Part shown: positions 1 through 4,535 of the stretch, one piece after another | Numbering within the stretch: position 1 is the stretch's first letter | Layout of the letters: every line of letters begins with the position of its first letter | DNA from: Verrucomicrobiales bacterium | GTDB lineage: Bacteria; Verrucomicrobiota; Verrucomicrobiia; Verrucomicrobiales; DEV007 | Reading direction: 5' to 3' | Assembly: GCA_023253615.1 (NCBI GenBank) | Contig: JALRFZ010000231.1 | Location: forward strand, 1-6,274 | Length of the DNA: 6,274 bases | Position numbers and translations under genes: made by a program | The notes under the pieces: generated by a model | Told to the model about the DNA's origin: nothing | Database searches by the model: none | The model's input: the letters and a program-made list of their open reading frames with translations, nothing else

Positions 1-1
1 C

Positions 2-1537
2 ATCGTGCAGGTCGGCGCCCGCACCACCGTCTGGCTCAACGACACGCTCGTGGTCGATAACTGCATCATGGAGAACTTCTGGAACCGGAAGCGGCCGCTC
101 CTGCGCCGCGGCCCGATCCAGCTGCAGACCCACGGCGGCGAAATCTGCTGGCGCAATGTCTTCGTCCGCGAGATCGACGCCGATGAGGCCAACGACTGGC
201 TCCGTGACCACGGCGGCGACGGCTTCGAGCCTATCTTCAACGGCAAGGACCTCGCCGGCTGGACCGGGGACACGGCCGGCTACGAGGTCAAGGACGGCGT
301 CCTCGTCTGCAAACCCGGCGGAAAAAATCTCGAGACCGACAAGGACTACGGTGATTTCGCCTTATCCTTCGAATTCAAGATGCAGGAAAGCGCGAACAAC
401 GGGATCGGCATCCGCGTGCCCGCCGGCGGTCGTCCCGCCCAGGATGGTCTCGAGATCCAGATCCTCGACAACGACGGCAAGATCTACGGTGGCGAGGCGA
501 TCGTGGATGGAAAGCCGCGCAAGCTCTCCTGGTTGAAACCCTGGCAGGTGCACGGATCGGTCTACGGCCACGTCCCCGCGAAGACCGGCTACCTGAAGCC
601 CGTCGGCGAGTGGAACCAGCAGACCATCATCGCGATCGAGGATCACGTCATGGTCATTCTCAACGGTGTCGTCATCGTCGATGCCTTCCTCGAGGAACAG
701 GCCCCGCTGGAAAAAGGATTCAACGGTCGCAAGAACCGCGCCGGCCGCATCGCCCTCGCCGGCCACAGCGATCCGATGGAGTTCCGCCATCTCAAGATCG
801 CCGATTTCTCCCCTTCGAAACCCGTCCTCGAAGGCAATCCCGACAACACCCCACCGGCAGGATTCACCGCCCTCTTCAACGGCAGGGATCTCTCCGGATG
901 GAAGGGCCTCGCCCACAACAACGCGCTCGAGCGCCGCGCCCTCACCGGTGACGCCTTGAAAGAAGCCCAGGCCAAGGCCGACGTGGTGATGAACGAACAT
1001 TGGCGCGTCGAGGACGGCGTCCTCATCTACGACGGCAAAGGCGCGAGCCTCTGCACCGCGAAAGACTACGGCGACTTCGAATTCTACTGCGATTGGAGGA
1101 TCCCCGCCGGCGCCGACAGCGGCATCTACCTGCGCGGCACGCCGCAGATCCAGATCTGGGATCCCTGGGATGCCACGATCAAGGAGAAAGACGGCACCAA
1201 GCGCGCGCCCTCGACCCCGCAGGAGTGGGTCGAATCCTACAAGACGGGCCGCAACCTCGGCTCGGGCGGTCTCTGGAACAACAAGCGCATCCGCAACCAG
1301 CCGCTCGTCCTGGCCGACAATCCCATCGGCGAGTGGAACACCTTTTTCATCCGCATGGTCGGCAACCGCGTCAGCATCTGGCTGAACGGCAAACTCGTCG
1401 TCGACCGCACCGAGCTGGAAAACTACTGGGACAAGACCGGCACCATCCCGCTCGTCCGCGCCGACCAGATCGAACTGCAGCACCACGGCAGCGAGCTCTT
1501 CTTCAAGAATCTCTACATCCGCGAGCTGCCTTGGTGA
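2..1537 (+). CDS. Multi-domain DUF1080 (3-keto-disaccharide hydrolase-type) protein, 5'-partial
   Basis: The reading frame is already open at base 2, and the GTG at base 5 is probably an internal codon, so the true start lies upstream of the window. Residues are counted from that GTG. Residues 1-57 are the tail of one DUF1080 domain (VWLNDTLVVD, IQLQTHGG, NVFVREI). Residues 73-268 form a complete second copy starting FEPIFNGKDLAGW and ending GRIALAGHSDPMEFRHLKI. Residues 286-508 form a third copy starting FTALFNGRDLSGW. The last two share DGVL and KDYGDF blocks. DUF1080 (PF06439) is a concanavalin-like beta-sandwich, and some members cleave 3-keto-glycosides; others are uncharacterised. The first and third copies resemble each other more than the second (WLN.xLVVD, ENxW, LQxHG). 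Location is probably extracytoplasmic by family habit, but no signal peptide is visible because the N-terminus is missing. The domain family is firm; the activity and substrate are inferred. Confidence 0.9.
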   Translation: MVQVGARTTVWLNDTLVVDNCIMENFWNRKRPLLRRGPIQLQTHGGEICWRNVFVREIDADEANDWLRDHGGDGFEPIFNGKDLAGWTGDTAGYEVKDGVLVCKPGGKNLETDKDYGDFALSFEFKMQESANNGIGIRVPAGGRPAQDGLEIQILDNDGKIYGGEAIVDGKPRKLSWLKPWQVHGSVYGHVPAKTGYLKPVGEWNQQTIIAIEDHVMVILNGVVIVDAFLEEQAPLEKGFNGRKNRAGRIALAGHSDPMEFRHLKIADFSPSKPVLEGNPDNTPPAGFTALFNGRDLSGWKGLAHNNALERRALTGDALKEAQAKADVVMNEHWRVEDGVLIYDGKGASLCTAKDYGDFEFYCDWRIPAGADSGIYLRGTPQIQIWDPWDATIKEKDGTKRAPSTPQEWVESYKTGRNLGSGGLWNNKRIRNQPLVLADNPIGEWNTFFIRMVGNRVSIWLNGKLVVDRTELENYWDKTGTIPLVRADQIELQHHGSELFFKNLYIRELPW

Positions 1538-1546
1538 GTTTGTGAG

Positions 1547-1602
1547 GTTTCAGTGGGTCAGTGTTCAGTCCGGCGGCAACGCTGAAAGCTGAACCCTGAA
1601 AC
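1547..1602. terminator. Imperfect long hairpin of heptad repeats between convergent genes; possible bidirectional terminator
   Basis: The 69-nt gap between two convergent stop codons is almost filled by an inverted repeat. The outer stem is perfect: GTTTCAG (1547-1553) with CTGAAAC (1596-1602). GGGTCAG (1555-1561) then pairs with CTGAACC (1589-1595) at six of seven positions. TTCAG (1564-1568) pairs with CTGAA (1582-1586), leaving a loop of about 11 nt. Each arm is three copies of a 7-8 nt unit: TCAG recurs at 1550, 1558 and 1565, and CTGAA at 1582, 1589 and 1596. The position suits a terminator serving both strands, but neither side has a clean T-run, only the pyrimidine-rich stretch at 1604-1620 on the plus side. 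The structure is clear; the termination role is inferred. Confidence 0.5.
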
Positions 1603-1606
1603 ACTC

Positions 1607-2182
1607 TCACTCTTCTCTTCCGTAGATGAACCAGAGATTCCGGATGTAGACGAGCCATCCGGTGCTCTGGCCGAGGAAGCCGACGATGTCCTTGCGCCAC
1701 ACGAAATAGACCATCAGCATCGACGCCCCGAGGATGCTGAGCCACCAGAAGGCGGGCGGGACGATGGAGGTTTTCGCCTTCTCGCTCGCCTGCCACTGGA
1801 TGATCATGCGCGCGGTGAAAATCCCCTGACCGGCGAAGCCGAAGAGCACCCAGAGCACACCCGTCAGCGAGGTCACGTCGAGGAAACGGTAGATCCACGG
1901 CAGGTCGCGCTGGCGCCGGTGGATCTCCTGGAGAAACTCCTCGCCACTCATCCCCTGCCTGCCCTCGGGCCAGCCGTCGAAAGTAGCGCGCAGTTCGCCG
2001 TCCGCACCGGGGGCGACATCGATCGTCACGATGCGGTCGGAGAAATTGAATGGCGGTACCACCGGATTCCCCGGCGTACCGACGTGGCCGAGGGCGAGCA
2101 GCACCGACCAGACCGCCGCCGGCAGCACGAGGAGGAAAAACGCGACCACGACGAGCCGCTTGCGGGTGAATCGTTTCTTCAT
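1607..2182 (-). CDS. Membrane protein with C-terminal lipid-A-biosynthesis N-terminal-like (LAB_N) domain
   Basis: The protein has 191 residues and starts MKKRFTRKRL. This ATG overlaps the stop of the upstream gene as ATGA, which decides the start over the longer open frame upstream; that longer frame runs through DUF4199 coding sequence. Residues 10-32 are a membrane helix behind a basic N-terminus. Residues 33-100 are a soluble segment of unknown type. Residues 104-188 match LAB_N (PF07578): FGFAGQGIFTARMIIQW, then SEKAK, VPPAFWWLS and YIRNLWF. LAB_N is the membrane domain attached to some LpxB proteins and also found alone, with no settled activity when alone. There is no LpxB catalytic domain here. 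The soluble insert predicts at least three or four membrane spans overall. A role in lipid or envelope metabolism is a guess from the domain name; the domain match itself is strong. Confidence 0.8.
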   Translation of the reverse strand: MKKRFTRKRLVVVAFFLLVLPAAVWSVLLALGHVGTPGNPVVPPFNFSDRIVTIDVAPGADGELRATFDGWPEGRQGMSGEEFLQEIHRRQRDLPWIYRFLDVTSLTGVLWVLFGFAGQGIFTARMIIQWQASEKAKTSIVPPAFWWLSILGASMLMVYFVWRKDIVGFLGQSTGWLVYIRNLWFIYGREE

Positions 2183-2682
2183 CGGTTCGCGTGCCATTTG
2201 AAAAATCCGAAACCCATCGCCGAAAACAGGATGCCCTGCAGAAAAGCACCGGCACCGGCCTGGGTCGCGTAGGACCTGAGTCCGAAAGTGCCGCGGGCCG
2301 ATGCGGCGATCTCCTCCAGCGCCTTTTCCTCCATGCCGCGGCCCGCGTACCAGAGCCGCGTTTGTTCGACCATGTATTCGGTCCAACCGGGGTTGAGCAC
2401 CTGGAAATAAATCACCTGTCCCAGCACCGCGAGGACCGCCGCGATCACCGCGATCAACGCCCCCCGCTTGATCCCCTCGGCCGCCGTCGTTTCCGGCTCG
2501 CGTCGCAGGAGATCGCGCATCGCGAGGAAATAGCCCGCGAGACCTACCAGCATCGAGAGCGCCGCCGTCACCTGGATCAGCCCCAGTCCACGCCCATGCC
2601 AGCCCGCGGCCCACGAGGCGACGAGCCACAGGACGCCAGCCCCACCGATGAGACCTCCCCATTTCCATTCAAACGCCTTCAT
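2179..2682 (-). CDS. Four-helix membrane protein, DUF4199-like
   Basis: This 167-residue protein starts MKAFEWKWGG and ends WHANR. Hydrophobic segments lie at about 9-28, 35-55, 73-95 and 142-161. The stretch between helices three and four contains NPGWTEYMVEQ followed by an acidic amphipathic region (GMEEKALEEIAASA). That layout, with an NP(D/G)xxE segment after helix three and a last glycine-rich helix, resembles DUF4199 (PF13858), a family of unknown function common in Bacteroidota and present in Verrucomicrobiota. The family assignment is from pattern memory and is moderately sure. The stop codon overlaps the next gene's ATG by 4 nt, so the two are probably translated together and may act together in the membrane. 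No convincing Shine-Dalgarno precedes the ATG. Confidence 0.7.
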   Translation of the reverse strand: MKAFEWKWGGLIGGAGVLWLVASWAAGWHGRGLGLIQVTAALSMLVGLAGYFLAMRDLLRREPETTAAEGIKRGALIAVIAAVLAVLGQVIYFQVLNPGWTEYMVEQTRLWYAGRGMEEKALEEIAASARGTFGLRSYATQAGAGAFLQGILFSAMGFGFFKWHANR

Positions 2683-2825
2683 GCAGGGATTTTCACCCGC
2701 TTAACCCAGACCGCGCCCCGAGGCAAGCGCCGATGATGTCTCATCCGCCAACCTTCGCGCCGTCAAAACGCCCGGTGCGGACTTGCGCGGGCGACCGCCG
2801 ATCCTTTACCATCGTAATCATCGTT
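2683..2825. promoter_or_regulatory. Divergent intergenic region expected to hold promoters for both flanking units
   Basis: These 143 nt separate the start of the minus-strand membrane-protein pair from the plus-strand ferritin-like gene, so both must have promoters here or nearby. Toward the ferritin gene, TTGCGC (2783-2788) and TACCAT (2807-2812) lie 18 nt apart and each match the sigma-70 consensus at four of six positions. They would leave an almost leaderless mRNA. Toward the membrane genes, the minus strand carries TTGACG (2766-2761), five of six matches to a -35 box, but with no good -10 at the right distance. No Fur-like inverted repeat was recognised. The promoter boxes are weak and could be chance. 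Confidence 0.3.
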
Positions 2826-3287
2826 ATGAGCAAAATCTCCAACGCCAAAATCATCGAAGCCCTCACCACCGCCTATGCCATGGAGCTGGAGACGGTGCAG
2901 AACTACATCGCAGCCTCCGTGAACCTCGACGGGGTCCGCTCGGACGTGATCAAGAAGGCCCTCGCCGCCGACATCGCCGAGGAGCTCACCCACGCGCAGA
3001 CCCTCGCCAACCGCATCAAGACCATCGGCGGCACCGTCCCCGGCAGCCTCGATCTGCCGCGCGGCCAGAAATCGCTGCAACCGAGCAAGGATTCCACCGA
3101 CATTGTCTACATCATCAAGGGAGTCATCGTCGCCGAGGACGCCGCCATCGCCCAATACAACAAGATCATCAAACTCTGCGACGGCGTCGATTACGTGACG
3201 CAGGACATGGCCATCGGGCTGCTTTCGGGCGAGGAGGATCACCGGCGCGAGTTCATCGGCTTCCTCAAGGAATACGAGAAAGGCTGA
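2826..3287 (+). CDS. Bacterioferritin-like di-iron protein, probably without haem
   Basis: The protein has 153 residues (E. coli bacterioferritin has 158) and begins MSKISNAKIIEAL. It is a four-helix ferritin-like protein. The six di-iron ligand positions of bacterioferritin are present: E20 in helix A (ELETVQNY, with Y27 matching the conserved Tyr), E53 and H56 in helix B (ELTH), E104 in helix C (VIVAEDA), and E136 and H139 in helix D (EEDH). The residue after the helix-B glutamate is Leu54, where haem-binding bacterioferritins have Met, so axial haem binding is not expected. The likely job is ferroxidation and iron storage or peroxide detoxification in the cytoplasm. An in-frame ATG at 2733 would add 31 residues outside the family alignment and was not chosen. 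No Shine-Dalgarno is visible. It is the first gene of a rightward run, but terminator-like hairpins follow it. Confidence 0.9.
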   Translation: MSKISNAKIIEALTTAYAMELETVQNYIAASVNLDGVRSDVIKKALAADIAEELTHAQTLANRIKTIGGTVPGSLDLPRGQKSLQPSKDSTDIVYIIKGVIVAEDAAIAQYNKIIKLCDGVDYVTQDMAIGLLSGEEDHRREFIGFLKEYEKG

Positions 3288-3299
3288 TGCCCCGCCCTT

Positions 3300-3328
3300 G
3301 CCCGGCACCGGATCGGGCGACGACTTTT
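3300..3328 (+). terminator. Weak terminator-like hairpin just after the ferritin-like gene
   Basis: Twelve nt past the stop, GCCCG (3300-3304) can pair with CGGGC (3314-3318) around a 9-nt loop. A TTTT run (3325-3328) follows six nt later and another at about 3335. The stem is only five base pairs and the spacing to the T-run is long, so it may be chance in GC-rich DNA. Confidence 0.25.
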
Positions 3329-3400
3329 CCTCGCTTTTCCCGCTCGAATCCGGTACAAACCTCTCCCCTGCCGATACCCATTTGGCGTGTATGGGCACTG

Positions 3401-3431
3401 GACCCGCGGCCACGCCGCGTGTCTAGTTTTT
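3401..3431 (+). terminator. Rho-independent terminator-like hairpin with T-run, upstream of the SGNH-like gene
   Basis: CGCGGC (3405-3410) pairs perfectly with GCCGCG (3414-3419) across a 3-nt CAC loop. After one C/T mismatch, GAC (3401-3403) pairs with GTC (3421-3423). TTTTT follows at 3427-3431. This is the best intrinsic terminator in the window. It ends 22 nt before the next start codon, so it either ends ferritin transcription late or acts as an attenuator in the leader of the SGNH-like gene. A possible competing pairing is described in the findings. Confidence 0.5.
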
Positions 3432-3453
3432 GCTGTTTCCTCGAAATCCCCTC

Positions 3454-4467
3454 ATGAAATCCCTGCTTTCCTGCGGTCTCCTGCTCCTTGCCGCCACCCT
3501 GCCCGCGCAGGAGGCGAAGCCATTGCTGCAGAGTGGCGATCGCGTCGTCTTCATCGGCAACACCCTCGTCGAGCGCGCCCGGCTTTTCGGCCATCTCGAG
3601 ACCTCGCTGCAACTCGCCGCCGGTCCCGAAGTGAAGGGCCTCGTCTTCCGCAACCTCGGCTGGAGCGGCGATTCCGTCTTCGGCGACGCCCGCTCTTATT
3701 TCGGTCCTCCCGCCGAAGGACGCGAGCGTCTCGCCCGCAATGTCGGCGAAATCAAGCCGACGGTCGTCCTGCTCTGGTATGGCACCGAGACCGCCCTCTC
3801 CGTCGACCAGGGCTGGACCAATGAAACCGCCAACGGCGCGAACCAAGTCTCCGGCTCCGGACTCGAGGCGAGCAAGGCGCTCTTCCTGCAAGGCTACCAG
3901 GCCCTCCTCGACTCCGTCCGCGCCGCTTCGGGTGAAGGTCTCCGCGAAATCGTCCTCGTTTCGCCGCCCCCCTTTGAAAACCTCGGCGCTCCCCTGCCCG
4001 ACCAGACCGCGAACAACCGCCATCTCGCCTCGGTCCGCGACGGCATCCGTGACTTGGCGCAAAAGAACCAGGCCCGCTTTGTCGACCTTTTCGCGGCCCT
4101 TGGAGGCGATGCCTTCGACGGGCAGGTCGCCAATCCCGCCCTCACCGAAGACGGCGTCAACCATGGCGACGCCGGGCACGCCCTCGTCGGGCGCGAACTC
4201 GTGAAAGGCCTCGGTTATCCCGAGACCCCGCTCTCACAAACCAACAACGAAGCCCTCGCCAAGCTCCGTGCCGCCATCATCGAGAAGGACCGCCTCTTCT
4301 TCCACCGCTGGCGTCCCGCGAACGAGACCTATCTCTTCCTCTTCCGCAAACACGAGCAGGGCCAGAACGCGAAGGAGATCCCCATGTTCGATCCCCTCAT
4401 CGCCGCGCAGGAAAAGGTCGTCGAGGAAGCCCGCGCCGTCGTTTTCGCCGGAATGCCGAAGAACTGA
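3454..4467 (+). CDS. Secreted SGNH/GDSL-fold protein of the PVC type, with altered catalytic motifs
   Basis: The protein has 337 residues. The ATG at 3454 gives MKSLLSCGLLLLAATLPA, a good signal peptide with likely cleavage after A18. The in-frame TTG at 3430 adds eight residues that would spoil it. SGNH blocks are visible. Block I is GDRVVFIGNT (28-37), with G35-N36-T37 where GDS is usual. Block II is NLGWSG (67-72). Block III is WYGTET (108-113), with Glu112 where the oxyanion Asn is expected. Block V is LTEDGVNHGDAGH (230-242), where the DxxH His is Asn236 with His237 beside it. The tail (FFHRWRPANETYLFLFRKHEQ, 282-302) is typical of PVC relatives. SGNH enzymes are usually esterases or acetylhydrolases, but activity here is doubtful. 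The dehydrogenase gene follows after 68 nt on the same strand, suggesting an operon. No Shine-Dalgarno is seen. Confidence 0.87.
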   Translation: MKSLLSCGLLLLAATLPAQEAKPLLQSGDRVVFIGNTLVERARLFGHLETSLQLAAGPEVKGLVFRNLGWSGDSVFGDARSYFGPPAEGRERLARNVGEIKPTVVLLWYGTETALSVDQGWTNETANGANQVSGSGLEASKALFLQGYQALLDSVRAASGEGLREIVLVSPPPFENLGAPLPDQTANNRHLASVRDGIRDLAQKNQARFVDLFAALGGDAFDGQVANPALTEDGVNHGDAGHALVGRELVKGLGYPETPLSQTNNEALAKLRAAIIEKDRLFFHRWRPANETYLFLFRKHEQGQNAKEIPMFDPLIAAQEKVVEEARAVVFAGMPKN

Positions 4468-4481
4468 CTTCTTCATTCCTT

Positions 4482-4509
4482 ACCTTTTACCTTTTTCTTT
4501 TTACCTTTT
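4482..4509 (+). repeat. Four-unit heptad repeat (ACCTTTT) in the SGNH-dehydrogenase spacer
   Basis: Four consecutive 7-nt units fill 4482-4509: ACCTTTT, ACCTTTT, TCTTTTT and ACCTTTT, so three are perfect and one is a variant. The tract is pyrimidine-only apart from the A opening each perfect unit, and it contrasts sharply with the GC-rich coding DNA on both sides. It begins 15 nt after one stop and ends 26 nt before the next start. It has no strong hairpin of its own. Function is unknown: it could be an unstructured leader, a Rho-loading type tract, or a replication-slippage relic. Confidence 0.75.
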
Positions 4510-4535
4510 ACTGCGGCGATCGCCCCCTACGCCCA

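Noticed and set aside
1010..1024. Small perfect inverted repeat GAGGACGGCGTCCTC inside the DUF1080 gene
   Set aside because: It encodes the conserved EDGVL motif, and a similar string recurs at the same motif in the preceding domain copy, so protein conservation and codon choice explain it.
362..1486. Minus-strand open frame of 374 codons opposite the DUF1080 gene
   Set aside because: It is antisense to a recognised domain protein and has a composition typical of a shadow frame. No family resemblance was seen.
2183..2668. N-terminal extension of the LAB_N frame to a 353-residue protein
   Set aside because: The extension is out-of-frame DUF4199-like coding sequence, rich in Gly and Arg. The internal ATG at 2182 gives a basic N-terminus plus a membrane helix and an ATGA overlap.
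2733..2825. Upstream ATG start for the ferritin-like gene adding 31 residues
   Set aside because: The added residues lie outside the ferritin fold, resemble no targeting signal I recognise, and would cover the likely promoter region. The ATG at 2826 fits the family length.
3430..3453. TTG start for the SGNH-like gene
   Set aside because: It falls inside the T-run of the terminator-like hairpin and would place eight residues before an otherwise standard signal peptide.
3265..4179. Minus-strand open frame of 304 codons across the SGNH-like gene and the upstream spacer
   Set aside because: It overlaps a recognised secreted protein on the other strand, and its product shows no motif or sensible start context.
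4515..4524. Perfect palindrome GGCGATCGCC, containing the cyanobacterial HIP1 octamer
   Set aside because: A single occurrence in GC-rich DNA is plausible by chance, and nothing else in the window points to cyanobacteria.
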